This document shows positions 9,155 to 20,016 of a stretch of 64,000 nucleotides of DNA, piece after piece (the stretch's first letter is position 1; every line of letters starts with the position of its first letter). The position numbers and the translations under genes were made by a program. The notes below the pieces were generated by a model that did no database searches, was not told the DNA's origin, and saw nothing but the letters and a program-made list of their open reading frames with translations. Source of the stretch: Streptomyces sp. CB02400 (GTDB lineage: Bacteria; Actinomycetota; Actinomycetes; Streptomycetales; Streptomycetaceae); assembly GCF_001905725.1 (NCBI RefSeq), contig NZ_LIWB01000022.1:84051-148050 (forward strand). Direction: 5' to 3'.

Positions 9155-9358
9155 GGAGGGCGCGTGCCGCCGTCGTGGGCCGCTGTTGGACGTCAGGTGT
9201 TGTCGGGACTTGGTCAACACGCTTCAATGCGGGGGAACTCCGGGCCCTGAACGACGGCGTACGGATGTGAAGACTCCGCCGCGCCGGCGGGGGGCGGCTC
9301 CGGGGTGCCCGCGCGGCGGCCCGACCAGCCGTCGCGGACTTCACAGAAAGGCCCCTGC

Positions 9359-10306
9359 ATGCCGCACGCCACACCGCACGCGGACCTCGTCACCGCGGAA
9401 CTGGACTCGGCCCTGCAAGGCGGCCCCTTCCACGTCGCCCTGCGCGCGGCGATCGCCGCGCGGGGGCTGCCGTTGCAGCGGGTGCAGCACCATCTGTCGC
9501 GCCACGGCGTGAAGGTCGGCGTCACCAGTCTGAGCTACTGGCAGCAGGGCGCCCGCCGCCCGCAGCGCCCCGAGTCGCTGCGCGCCGTACGGGCGCTGGA
9601 GGAGATCCTGCAACTGCCGGAGGAGTCGCTGATCCGGCTGCTCGCCGAGCCGGACGAGCACACGGCGGACCGCCACTCCCCCGGACGGTCCTACCGCTCC
9701 CTGGTCGAGGCCTCGGGCGTACGCGAACGGCTGCTGGCCGAGTTCGGCACCCCGCGCGACGGCGGGCTGCACACCCTGGGGCACCACGAGCGGATACGGA
9801 TCGGGGCGCGCCGCGAACTGGCGGAGCGCGAGTCGCACCACATCGTGCGCGCCCACCGGGACGGCGTCGACCGCTATGTGGCCGTCCACCACGGCGACCC
9901 CGGTGCCGTGCCGGAGCGGATGACCGTGCGGGCGCTGGAGAACTGCCGCACCGGTCGCGTGCTCCGGCACCACGAGACCGGGGTGCTCGCGGCCGAGCTG
10001 CTCTTCGACACCCGGCTGCGGGCCGGTGACACCTTCCTCTTCCGCTACGCCGTCGAGGACGGCACGGCGGGCGTCTCGCGCGAGTACGTGCGCGGGGCGG
10101 AGTCCCCCGGCGGCCAGTACGCGCTCCAGGTGTGCTTCGGCTCCGGGACGCTCCCGGTGCGCTGCCACCGGTTCACCCAGCACTCGGCGGCGGCACCGCG
10201 CGGCGGCCATCAGGAACTGGTGCTCAGCGGGCGGCACCGCTCGGTGCACCTGGTGGAACCGCGCGTGCGGTCGGGTTACGTGGGGATCGCCTGGGACTGG
10301 GAGTGA
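9359..10306 (+). CDS. Helix-turn-helix (XRE-like) regulator with C-terminal sensor-like domain
   Basis: 315-residue cytoplasmic protein. Residues about 15-95 look like an atypical XRE-type HTH: FHVALRAAIAARGLPLQRVQ, then VGVTSLSYWQQGARRPQRPE, then VRALEEILQLPEESL. The remaining 200 residues (HTLGHHERIRIGARRELAER, DTFLFRYAVEDG, GHQELVLSGRHRSVHLVEP) form a beta-rich domain that I do not recognise; it ends GYVGIAWDWE. The ATG at 9359 has an AGAAAGG ribosome site; the frame extends 18 codons further upstream without one. Convergent with the Rieske gene, with stops only 6 bp apart. Likely a streptomycete-specific regulator of unknown target. Confidence 0.75.
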   Translation: MPHATPHADLVTAELDSALQGGPFHVALRAAIAARGLPLQRVQHHLSRHGVKVGVTSLSYWQQGARRPQRPESLRAVRALEEILQLPEESLIRLLAEPDEHTADRHSPGRSYRSLVEASGVRERLLAEFGTPRDGGLHTLGHHERIRIGARRELAERESHHIVRAHRDGVDRYVAVHHGDPGAVPERMTVRALENCRTGRVLRHHETGVLAAELLFDTRLRAGDTFLFRYAVEDGTAGVSREYVRGAESPGGQYALQVCFGSGTLPVRCHRFTQHSAAAPRGGHQELVLSGRHRSVHLVEPRVRSGYVGIAWDWE

Positions 10307-10312
10307 CCCCGG

Positions 10313-10735
10313 TCAGGTCTGCGGCCTGACGACCAGCGTGCCGTTCTTCACCTCGACGGCCAGCGTCTTCAGGGGGGCCACGGCCGGCTCGCGCAGCACC
10401 TTGCCGGTGGTGGCGTCGAACTCGCTGCCGTGGCAGGGGCAGATCAGCTTCGTGCCCTCGAGCTTGTTGATGGGGCATCCCGCGTGGGTGCAGACGGTGT
10501 CGTACGCCTTGAGGGTGCCGTCCCCGCTCCGGCTGACCACGACGTTGTGGTCCCGGTACAGCTTCGCGCCGTCCTCGGCGACCTCGCTCTCGGGACCCAG
10601 CTCGACGGGGCCGGTCAGCGGGGCGGCGCCCTTCTCGGTGCCTCCGCACGCGGTGAGGCCCAGTCCGGCCACGGGGGTCAGGGCCGCGCCCCGCAGGACG
10701 GTACGGCGGGTCGCGGCGGGGCGGCGGGTGGGCAT
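10313..10735 (-). CDS. Rieske [2Fe-2S] lipoprotein with Tat signal
   Basis: 140-residue exported iron-sulfur protein that probably transfers electrons at the outer face of the membrane. The N-terminus has a twin-arginine signal (TRRTVLRGA) ending in a lipobox (GLTAC), so it should be folded with its cluster, exported by Tat and lipidated. The Rieske ligand boxes are complete: CTHAGC and CPCHGSEFD. The size fits stand-alone Rieske lipoproteins rather than the QcrA subunit of the bc1 complex, which is longer and has more membrane segments. ATG at 10735 follows GTGGAGCCCTC. No partner oxidoreductase gene is adjacent, so the electron partner is unknown. Confidence 0.92.
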   Translation of the reverse strand: MPTRRPAATRRTVLRGAALTPVAGLGLTACGGTEKGAAPLTGPVELGPESEVAEDGAKLYRDHNVVVSRSGDGTLKAYDTVCTHAGCPINKLEGTKLICPCHGSEFDATTGKVLREPAVAPLKTLAVEVKNGTLVVRPQT

Positions 10736-10987
10736 GAGGGCTCCACGGGTGGGACGGCGGTGCGCGGGTGGACATCGGGGACGATACCGGGAGTGATCGT
10801 TCCGGCTGCGGGCGGGGGCCGTCGTGGGGGGCCGGGCAGGCGTTCGCGAGCGTTTACGCACGTCCGGCGGATGGGATACGGTCCCCACCCGAGAGGCGGC
10901 GCGTGGTGCACGGCTGTGCGGAGTCGGCGGGTCGTGAAGCCCGGCCCTTCGGAGACCTTCTGAGACCTTCGGAGAAGGGAACCCTTC

Positions 10988-11905
10988 GTGATCGTCGTGG
11001 CCGGTGAGGCACTGATCGACCTGGTACCGCGCGGCGCGGGCGCGCTCGCGGCGCTGACGCCGGCGCTCGGCGGCGGCCCGTTCAACACGGCGGTGGCGCT
11101 GGGCCGCCTCGGCTCCCCCACCGCGTTCTGCTCCCGGGTGTCGCGGGACGCCTTCGGTACGGCGCTGCTGGACCGGCTGCGGGAGACCGGGGTGGACGTG
11201 TCGTCGGTGCAGCGCGGCGACGAGCCGACGACGCTGGCCGTCGCCACGGTCGGCACGGACGGCTCGGCGGCGTACTCCTTCTATGTGGAGGGGACCGCGG
11301 ACCGCCTGTTCACGGCCCCCGACGCCTTGCCGGCCGGCACCCGCGCGGTGTCCTTCGGGACCTGCTCCCTCGTGCTGGAACCGGGCGCGAGCGCGTACGA
11401 GGAGCTGATGCGCACCGCCTGCGCGCGAGGCGTCTTCACGGCGCTGGACCCCAACATCCGGGCGGGTCTCATCCCCGACGCCGACGCCTACCGGGCCCGG
11501 TTCCGAAGCTGGCTGCCGTCGGTGTCGCTGCTGAAGCTGTCCGCGGAGGACGCCGAGTGGCTCGGCGGGTCCCCGAAGGAGTGGCTGGCGGCCGGTCCGG
11601 CGGCGGTCGTGGTCACCCGGGGCGGGGACGGGCTGACCGTGTTCACCCGCGACGGCGGCGAGTACGCCGTGCCGGGTGAGCGGGTCGAGGTGGTGGACAC
11701 GATCGGCGCCGGTGACACGGTGAACGCGGCGCTGCTGCACGGCCTCGCGGTGCGGGACGCGCTCAGTGACGCGGGGGTGGCCGCGCTGGGCGGCGAGGGC
11801 TGGGCGGGCCTGCTCGGCTTCGCGGCGCGCGCGGCGGCGGTCACCTGCTCACGCGCGGGCGCGGAACCGCCGTACGCCCATGAACTGGAGCCGGAGGCCG
11901 TCTGA
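10988..11905 (+). CDS. PfkB-family sugar kinase (fructokinase-like)
   Basis: 305-residue ribokinase/PfkB family kinase that would phosphorylate a sugar or nucleoside with ATP. Visible family marks are the N-terminal VVAGEALIDLVPR, the substrate-binding GGGPFNTAVALGRLG, and the C-terminal DTIGAGDTVNAALLHG with the catalytic Asp and anion hole. It most resembles fructokinases; the substrate is not proven. The GTG start at 10988 is preceded by AGAAGGGA, and this ribosome site lies inside a palindrome (GAAGGG-AA-CCCTTC, 10974-10987) that abuts the start codon. Two 10-bp repeats (GGAGACCTTC / TGAGACCTTC) lie just before. It ends at a bidirectional terminator shared with uvrA. Confidence 0.88.
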   Translation: MIVVAGEALIDLVPRGAGALAALTPALGGGPFNTAVALGRLGSPTAFCSRVSRDAFGTALLDRLRETGVDVSSVQRGDEPTTLAVATVGTDGSAAYSFYVEGTADRLFTAPDALPAGTRAVSFGTCSLVLEPGASAYEELMRTACARGVFTALDPNIRAGLIPDADAYRARFRSWLPSVSLLKLSAEDAEWLGGSPKEWLAAGPAAVVVTRGGDGLTVFTRDGGEYAVPGERVEVVDTIGAGDTVNAALLHGLAVRDALSDAGVAALGGEGWAGLLGFAARAAAVTCSRAGAEPPYAHELEPEAV

Positions 11906-11911
11906 CGCACG

Positions 11912-11953
11912 CACGCGCCGTGCCGCACGGGGTTCCGTGCGGCACGGCGCGTG
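11912..11953. terminator. Bidirectional hairpin terminator between pfkB-type kinase and uvrA
   Basis: A perfect 19-bp stem (CACGCGCCGTGCCGCACGG and its complement) with a GGTT loop fills the gap between two convergent stops (11905 and 11968). It should stop transcription from both sides. Confidence 0.9.
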
Positions 11954-11967
11954 GGGGTGCGGGCCGG

Positions 11968-15012
<3,045 letters not shown>

Positions 15013-15067
15013 GCCGGTCCGCACCTTTCTTGAGAGAAGTGACAGGGGCGGGGCCCCCGTCTTCCTC

Positions 15068-15090
15068 AGACTAGGGGGAGCCACTGACAA
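15068..15090 (-). promoter_or_regulatory. RecA-NDp (PafBC-type) promoter of uvrA
   Basis: On the minus strand TTGTCAGTG-N8-TAGTCT is a perfect match to the LexA-independent DNA-damage promoter consensus TTGTCRGTG-N8-TAnnnT. The -10 lies 55 nt before the uvrA GTG, so this transcript has a leader with a ribosome site, unlike uvrB and uvrC. Confidence 0.88.
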
Positions 15091-15199
15091 CGCCGGTTCG
15101 GATTCACGGGTTGTCAACAAACCCCGGCTCTCCAGCATGCCCGACGCCGAACACGACCATATAGCACGTGCATTCGATTTAGGGCGCGGCTTCACCACC

Positions 15200-15228
15200 T
15201 TCACCCGATGGTGTGACGGGGCTAGGGT
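15200..15228 (+). promoter_or_regulatory. Vegetative-type promoter, predicted leaderless
   Basis: TTCACC, 17 nt, then TAGGGT, with the ATG of the isomerase gene 7 nt after the -10. The spacing places transcription start at or next to the start codon, and there is no Shine-Dalgarno sequence. Confidence 0.6.
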
Positions 15229-15235
15229 CAGCACC

Positions 15236-15925
15236 ATGATTGATCACGCTGATGACCTGGCGTCTGTACAAGCAGCGACCGAGCGGCTGCTCACCGCGGT
15301 CGCCGCACTGGACAACGCGGCTGTGACCCAGTCGTCACGGCTGCCCGGCTGGACCCGCGGCCATGTGCTGGCCCACCTGGCCCGCAACGCGGACGCCCTG
15401 GTGAACGTCCTCGAGGGCCGACCCATGTACGTCTCCGGCGAGGCCCGGGACGCCGACATCGAGCGGGACGCGCCGCGCCCCCTCGACGCGCACCTCGCCG
15501 ACCTGCGGGAGAGCGGGGAGCGCTTCCGCGCGGCGGGCGCGGCCCCGGCGGACCCGTCGCGCACGGTGGAGCTGCGCAACGGGGTCACGGACCGGGCGGA
15601 GCGGGTGCCGTTCCGGCGGTGGATCGAGGTGGAGCTGCACCACGTGGACCTCGGGATCGGCTACGAGCTGGAGGACCTGCCGGCGGACTTCACGGAGCGG
15701 GAGATCGACTTCCTCGCGGCGCGGTTCGCCGGCCACCGGGACGTGCCGTCGACCGCCCTGGCCACCGTGGACGGCCAGACCTGGACGACCGGCGGCGGGG
15801 CGGACGGCGGCCCGGTCGCGGTCGAGGGGACGGCCGCCGACCTGCTCGGCTGGCTGGCCGGCCGCCGGGACGGCGCCGCCCTGACGGTCAAGGGCGGGGA
15901 CCTCCCGTCGCTTCCCCCGCTGTAG
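15236..15925 (+). CDS. Mycothiol-dependent maleylpyruvate isomerase-family protein
   Basis: 229-residue DinB/MDMPI-fold protein. The N-terminal metal-binding helical bundle shows LPGWTRGHVLAHLARNADAL, where the His residues are typical divalent-metal ligands, and RRWIEVELHHVDLGIGYE supplies the third. The founding member isomerises maleylpyruvate with mycothiol, but most actinobacterial paralogues have unknown thiol-linked roles, so the substrate here is open. The ATG at 15236 directly follows a TAGGGT promoter and is probably translated from a leaderless mRNA. Divergent from uvrA; the MBL hydrolase gene starts 39 bp downstream on the same strand. Confidence 0.82.
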   Translation: MIDHADDLASVQAATERLLTAVAALDNAAVTQSSRLPGWTRGHVLAHLARNADALVNVLEGRPMYVSGEARDADIERDAPRPLDAHLADLRESGERFRAAGAAPADPSRTVELRNGVTDRAERVPFRRWIEVELHHVDLGIGYELEDLPADFTEREIDFLAARFAGHRDVPSTALATVDGQTWTTGGGADGGPVAVEGTAADLLGWLAGRRDGAALTVKGGDLPSLPPL

Positions 15926-15964
15926 CGCCTGTCCCGCGCGGGTTCCCGCTATAGGCTGGCGGTC

Positions 15965-16621
15965 ATGACGTACAGCGGTCGGGTGACGGTCGGCGGCCCA
16001 GCCGACGTGCACGAACTCAAGGACCTGATGATCACCAAGATCGCGGTCGGCCCCATGGACAACAACGCCTATCTGCTGCGTTGCCGGGCCACCGACGAGC
16101 AGTTGCTGATCGACGCGGCCAACGACGCGGGGACCCTGCTGGGGACGATCGGTGACGACGGCATCGCGTCCGTCGTCACCACCCACCGGCACGGCGACCA
16201 CTGGCAGGCGCTCGCCGAGGTCGTCGCCGCCACCGGCGCCCGCACCCACGCGGGCCGGGAGGACGCCGAGGGCATCCCCGTGCCGACCGACGTGCCGGTC
16301 GACGACGGCGACACCATCCGCGTGGGCCGGGTGGAACTCACCGCCCGCCATCTGGTCGGGCACACCCCCGGCTCGATCGCCCTGGTCTACGACGATCCCC
16401 ACGGGCATCCGCATGTGTTCACCGGGGACTGCCTGTTCCCGGGCGGTGTGGGCAACACCCACAAGGATCCGAAGGCGTTCGCCAGTCTGATCCATGACGT
16501 CGAGACCAAGATCTTCGGGGTTCTGCCGGACGAGACCTGGGTCTATCCCGGGCACGGCGACGACACCACCCTGGGCGCGGAACGCCCGCATCTGCCGGAG
16601 TGGCGCGCGCGGGGCTGGTGA
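15965..16621 (+). CDS. Metallo-beta-lactamase-fold hydrolase (glyoxalase II-like)
   Basis: 218-residue MBL-fold hydrolase. The zinc motif THRHGDHW (HxHxDH) near residue 77 and later ligands in GHTPGSIAL, FTGDCLFPGGVG and YPGHGDDTT are all present, so two metals can bind. Size and motif order match glyoxalase II and related thioester hydrolases. Next to a mycothiol-dependent isomerase it could act on a mycothiol conjugate; that link is inference from adjacency. A weak -10 (TATAGG) overlaps the end of the preceding gene. Convergent with aroQ, with only 8 bp between the stops. Confidence 0.88.
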   Translation: MTYSGRVTVGGPADVHELKDLMITKIAVGPMDNNAYLLRCRATDEQLLIDAANDAGTLLGTIGDDGIASVVTTHRHGDHWQALAEVVAATGARTHAGREDAEGIPVPTDVPVDDGDTIRVGRVELTARHLVGHTPGSIALVYDDPHGHPHVFTGDCLFPGGVGNTHKDPKAFASLIHDVETKIFGVLPDETWVYPGHGDDTTLGAERPHLPEWRARGW

Positions 16622-16629
16622 GACGGGGC

Positions 16630-17103
16630 CTACGTCTCGGCCACTCCGGGGCCGGCCAGCGCGGCGATCCGCTCCACCGCGAACACGTACCCCTGCACCC
16701 CGCATCCCGCGATGACCCCGTCGGCGCGCAGGGAGACGTAGGAGTGGTGCCGGAAGGACTCGCGCCGGTGGATGTTGGAGATGTGGACCTCCATCACGGG
16801 CAGGCCGTCGCAGACGTTGAGGGCGTCCAGGATGGCGACGGAGGTGTGGGAGTAGGCACCGGGGTTGATGACGATCCCGCAGTGGTTCGACCGTGCCTCG
16901 TGGATCCAGTCCACCAGCCGGCCCTCGTGGTTGGACTGGCGCAGATCCACCGTGCCGCCCCGTGCCGCCGCCGCCTCGGCGCACATCGCCTCCACGTCGG
17001 CGAGCGTGTCGGAGCCGTAGATCTCCGGCTGGCGCTGTCCCAGCAGGTTCAGGTTGGGGCCGTTGAGGATCATGATGGGGGCGTTGGCCAGATTGCGGGG
17101 CAC
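16630..17103 (-). CDS. aroQ: 3-dehydroquinate dehydratase, type II
   Basis: Cytoplasmic enzyme of the shikimate pathway that converts 3-dehydroquinate to 3-dehydroshikimate. The 157 residues carry the type II motifs: ILNGPNLNLLGQRQPEIYG with the catalytic Tyr loop, NPGAYSHTSVAILDAL, and EVHISNIHRRESFRHHSY with the catalytic His. The GTG at 17103 was chosen because GGAGGAACC precedes it directly and the product has normal length; the frame is open 35 more codons upstream without a ribosome site. No other aro gene is next to it; type II enzymes may also serve quinate degradation, but nothing here points to that. Confidence 0.95.
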   Translation of the reverse strand: MPRNLANAPIMILNGPNLNLLGQRQPEIYGSDTLADVEAMCAEAAAARGGTVDLRQSNHEGRLVDWIHEARSNHCGIVINPGAYSHTSVAILDALNVCDGLPVMEVHISNIHRRESFRHHSYVSLRADGVIAGCGVQGYVFAVERIAALAGPGVAET

Positions 17104-17235
17104 GGTTCCTCCGGTCCGTCGGGGTGGGGCGGTCCTCGCCGGAACCGCTGCTCGGACCCGGTTTATCACGCTGCGCCGCACGGCCGTTGAGCCCTGCCCG
17201 GCCCGCACCGGGCGACCGCGTGGCCGCGAGGCGGG

Positions 17236-17306
17236 CGCTTCCCGGCACTGCTCGTGGGCCGCCCGGAGAACGAGGTCTCCGGGCGGCCCACGAGCGCCGG
17301 GAAGCG
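17236..17306 (-). terminator. Long hairpin terminator after the cation antiporter gene
   Basis: An outer 11-bp stem (CGCTTCCCGGC / GCCGGGAAGCG) and an inner 20-bp stem (from GCTCGTGGGCCGCCCGGAGA) are separated by a 3-nt bulge and close on the 6-nt loop ACGAGG. It lies 31 bp past the antiporter stop and upstream of aroQ on the same strand, so it isolates the two. Confidence 0.85.
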
Positions 17307-17337
17307 TGGCCTGTGCCGCTGGGCGACGTGCTCCCCG

Positions 17338-18441
17338 CTAGGGGTTGAGCGCCAGCTCCAGATAGGCCGCGAGCAGCACCAGGTGCACGCCGCCCTGGAG
17401 TGGTGTGGCCCGCCCGGGGACCACGGTCAGCGCGCCCACCACCATGGTCAGGGCGAGCAGCACCATATGGGTGTTGCCGAGGCCGAGGACGAGCGGGCCG
17501 GGGAGCCAGAGGGAGGCCAGCGCGACGGCGGGGATGGTCAGGCCGATGCTGGCCATCGCCGAGCCGAGCGCGAGGTTCATGCTGGTCTGCACCTGGTTGC
17601 GGCGCGAGGCGCGCACCGCGGCGATGGTCTCCGGGAGGAGGACCAGCAGGGCGATGATCACACCGACGACGGAGTGGGGCAGCCCGGCGGCATCCACTCC
17701 GGACTCGATCGTGGGCGAGACCCCTTTGGCCAGCCCGACCACTCCGACCAGCGCCAGGCCCAGCAGCCCGAGACTGATCAGGGCGGTGCGCGTGGAGGGC
17801 GCCTCGGCGTGCTCCCCCTCGGAGGCTGCCGATTCGCTCTGTTTGACGATCGGCAGGAAGTAGTCGCGGTGTCTGACGGTCTGGGTCGCCACGAACAAGG
17901 CGTAGAGGATCAGTGAGGAGACCGCCGCGAACGTGAGCTGCACGGTGGAGAACTCCGGGCCCGGCTTGCTCGTGGTGAACGTCGGCAGTACGAGGCTGAG
18001 GGTCGCCAGCGTCGCGACCGTGGCGAGGGCCGCGCCGGTGCCTTCCGAATTGAACACCGCCGTGCCGTGGCGCAGTGAGCCCACCAGCAGGCTCAGTCCG
18101 AGAATGCCGTTGACCGTGATCATCACGGCCGCGAACACGGTGTCCCTGGCGAGCGTCGCGCTCTTGTCCCCGCCGTCGAGCATCAGCGTGACGATGAGCG
18201 CCACCTCGATGACGGTGACGGCGACCGCGAGGACCAGGGAGCCGAAGGGCTCACCGACCCGGTGCGCGACCACCTCGGCGTGGTGCACGGCCGCCAGCAC
18301 GGATCCCGCGAGAACCGCGGTCACCAGTACGACGATCCAGCCGGGCAGTTCGCGCCCCCAGGTCAGGATCAGCAGAACCACGGCGAACACCGGCACCAGG
18401 GTCGTCCACTGTGCCGCGAGTGACCTGAGCCGAGCGGTCAT
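17338..18441 (-). CDS. chaA: Ca2+/H+ antiporter of the ChaA/CaCA family
   Basis: 367-residue integral membrane cation/proton antiporter with about 11 predicted helices. The two inverted CaCA repeats are visible with their acidic residues: GEPFGSLVLAVAVTVIEVAL in the first half, and LLPETIAAVRASRRNQVQTS followed by NLALGSAMASIGLTIP in the second. The central loop (KQSESAASEGEHAEAPS) is hydrophilic and variable, as in ChaA. It likely exports Ca2+, or Na+/K+ at alkaline pH, in exchange for protons. No clear ribosome site could be picked for the ATG at 18441. Monocistronic, with its own terminator. Confidence 0.87.
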   Translation of the reverse strand: MTARLRSLAAQWTTLVPVFAVVLLILTWGRELPGWIVVLVTAVLAGSVLAAVHHAEVVAHRVGEPFGSLVLAVAVTVIEVALIVTLMLDGGDKSATLARDTVFAAVMITVNGILGLSLLVGSLRHGTAVFNSEGTGAALATVATLATLSLVLPTFTTSKPGPEFSTVQLTFAAVSSLILYALFVATQTVRHRDYFLPIVKQSESAASEGEHAEAPSTRTALISLGLLGLALVGVVGLAKGVSPTIESGVDAAGLPHSVVGVIIALLVLLPETIAAVRASRRNQVQTSMNLALGSAMASIGLTIPAVALASLWLPGPLVLGLGNTHMVLLALTMVVGALTVVPGRATPLQGGVHLVLLAAYLELALNP

Positions 18442-18658
18442 GGGGCGATCGTCGCAGACGTGAACGAGCGACGCACCTCACCGCAGCCCTCCGACCACCG
18501 GCCGACCGTGGGGGGCGCGGGGGGTGTCGCCGCCGCACGGCGAGCCCCTCCGCTCCGCGATCCTGATCGTCTCGGGGTCATCATGGTCACGCATGGCCTC
18601 CTCGTACGAGTCGTGTTCGGTCGGCGCCGGCGGGCGGCGCGGGGTGGGAACAAACGGG

Positions 18659-18701
18659 ACCGGGAGCGGTGGCCTGCGATGTGCTGACCTCCGCTCCCGG
18701 T
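18659..18701 (-). terminator. Hairpin terminator after terC
   Basis: An 11-bp perfect stem (ACCGGGAGCGG / CCGCTCCCGGT) with a 21-nt loop lies 26 bp beyond the terC stop. The remaining 18442-18658 stretch, up to the antiporter start, shows nothing recognisable. Confidence 0.6.
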
Positions 18702-18727
18702 ACCGGCGTTCCGGTGTCCGACAAGGG

Positions 18728-19729
18728 TCAGACGTCGATGTTGTTCTTCACGGGGTCCTCGCCCCGGCCTGCCGCCGCCTCGGCCTCCGCCTGCTTGCGG
18801 GAGGCCCGCAGGCTGGTGATCGTGGTGACGACCAGGACCGCGCAGATGACGCCCAGCGAGACCGGGATGCTGATCTCGGGGACGTGCACCCCGGACTCGT
18901 GCAGTGCGTGCAGCACCAGCTTCACGCCGATGAAGCCGAGGATGATCGACAGGCCGTAGGACAGGTGGACCAGCTTCTTCAGCAGGCCGCCGATGAGGAA
19001 GTACAGCTGCCTCAGGCCCATCAGCGCGAACGCGTTCGCCGTGAACACGATGTACGGGTCCTGGGTCAGGCCGAAGATCGCGGGGATGGAGTCGAGCGCG
19101 AACAGGACGTCCGTGGTGCCGATGGCGAGCATGACGACGAGCATCGGGGTCATGACCCGCTTGCCGTTCTGCTCGATCCACAGCTTGGTGCCGTGGTACC
19201 GGTCGGCCACGCCGAAGCGGCGCTCGGCGGCCTTGAGGAGCTTGTTCTCCTCGTACTCCTCGTCCTCCTCGTCGGCCCGGGCCTCCTGGATGAGCTTCCA
19301 GGCGGTCCAGATCAGGAAGGCGCCGAAGAGGTAGAACACCCACGAGAAGCTGGCGAGGATCGCGGCGCCCGCGGCGATGAAGATCGCGCGCAGCACCAGG
19401 GCTATGAGTACGCCGACGAGGAGCACCCGCTGCTGGTACTGCGACGGCACCGCGAACTTCGCCATGATCAGGACGAAGACGAAGAGGTTGTCGACGCTCA
19501 GTGACTTCTCGGTGATGAAGCCGGCGAAGAACTCGCCTCCGGCCTGTCCTCCGCCCCAGATCAGCAGGCCGAGTCCGAAGAGCGCGGCCAGGACGATCCA
19601 GACGACGGTCCAGATTCCGGCTTCCTTGATGGATACGTCATGCGGTTTGCGGCCGATGAAGAAGTCGACCGCGATGAGGGCACTGAGGCCCACGATCGTC
19701 AGGACCCACAGGGTCAGGGAAACATCCAC
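18728..19729 (-). CDS. terC: TerC/Alx-family integral membrane protein
   Basis: 333-residue TerC-family membrane protein. Family members export Mn2+ or help metallate exported proteins, and were first found in tellurite-resistance operons. About nine membrane segments are seen with the conserved acidic motifs: VDFFIGRKPHDV in the first loop, SVDNLFVFVLIM, and FALDSIPAIFGLTQDP followed by NAFALMGLRQLYFL. An acidic cytoplasmic loop (ADEEDEEYEENK) sits in the middle. The GTG at 19729 has a strong GCCGGAGGCGCA ribosome site; a start 10 codons upstream would place coding inside the structured leader. Control is probably by the manganese-riboswitch-like leader described separately. Confidence 0.92.
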   Translation of the reverse strand: MDVSLTLWVLTIVGLSALIAVDFFIGRKPHDVSIKEAGIWTVVWIVLAALFGLGLLIWGGGQAGGEFFAGFITEKSLSVDNLFVFVLIMAKFAVPSQYQQRVLLVGVLIALVLRAIFIAAGAAILASFSWVFYLFGAFLIWTAWKLIQEARADEEDEEYEENKLLKAAERRFGVADRYHGTKLWIEQNGKRVMTPMLVVMLAIGTTDVLFALDSIPAIFGLTQDPYIVFTANAFALMGLRQLYFLIGGLLKKLVHLSYGLSIILGFIGVKLVLHALHESGVHVPEISIPVSLGVICAVLVVTTITSLRASRKQAEAEAAAGRGEDPVKNNIDV

Positions 19730-19733
19730 TGCG

Positions 19734-19908
19734 CCTCCGGCAGATACGTCACACGGCAAATGTCAGCGTCGTCGCTGCCGGAGGTCTCTTCCACCCGGGC
19801 CTCCGGCGCTTGGCTGCGTCCGGACGGTCCTTCGGGCCGACGCCCCGGGATCTGGCCTGATCCGTATTGACGGGGTCGCCGCACAGACAGGGAGTACTCC
19901 CCTCCGTG
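19734..19908 (-). promoter_or_regulatory. Structured terC leader, probable yybP-ykoY-type (Mn2+) riboswitch
   Basis: The transcript from the promoter at 19915-19943 would begin with a hairpin CCGCAC...GTGCGG that encloses GGGGAGTA (19895-19902), the hallmark of yybP-ykoY aptamers, and continue through several GC hairpins to AAGAGACCTCCGG. The element CCTCCGGCAG (19775-19784) is exactly complementary to the ribosome site CTGCCGGAGG (19734-19743), and equally able to pair with an upstream GCCGGAGG (19800-19807). This gives a plausible translational switch. The riboswitch class is inferred from the motif and from the TerC neighbour, not from a covariance search. Confidence 0.6.
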
Positions 19909-19914
19909 CGGTCA

Positions 19915-19943
19915 AGAGTACCCAATCACCAAGGATTGGTAAA
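19915..19943 (-). promoter_or_regulatory. terC promoter with inverted repeat in the spacer
   Basis: On the minus strand TTTACC, 17 nt, TACTCT. Between and partly overlapping the boxes lies a perfect 6-bp inverted repeat CCAATC-N6-GATTGG (19922-19939), a natural operator position for a repressor. Confidence 0.5.
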
Positions 19944-20016
19944 GGGACGAGTAAAGAAAGGTACAAGTCCCCAGGTGAGAGGGCTTTGCACGGGCTTGGT
20001 CAAAGGTACGGGGACG

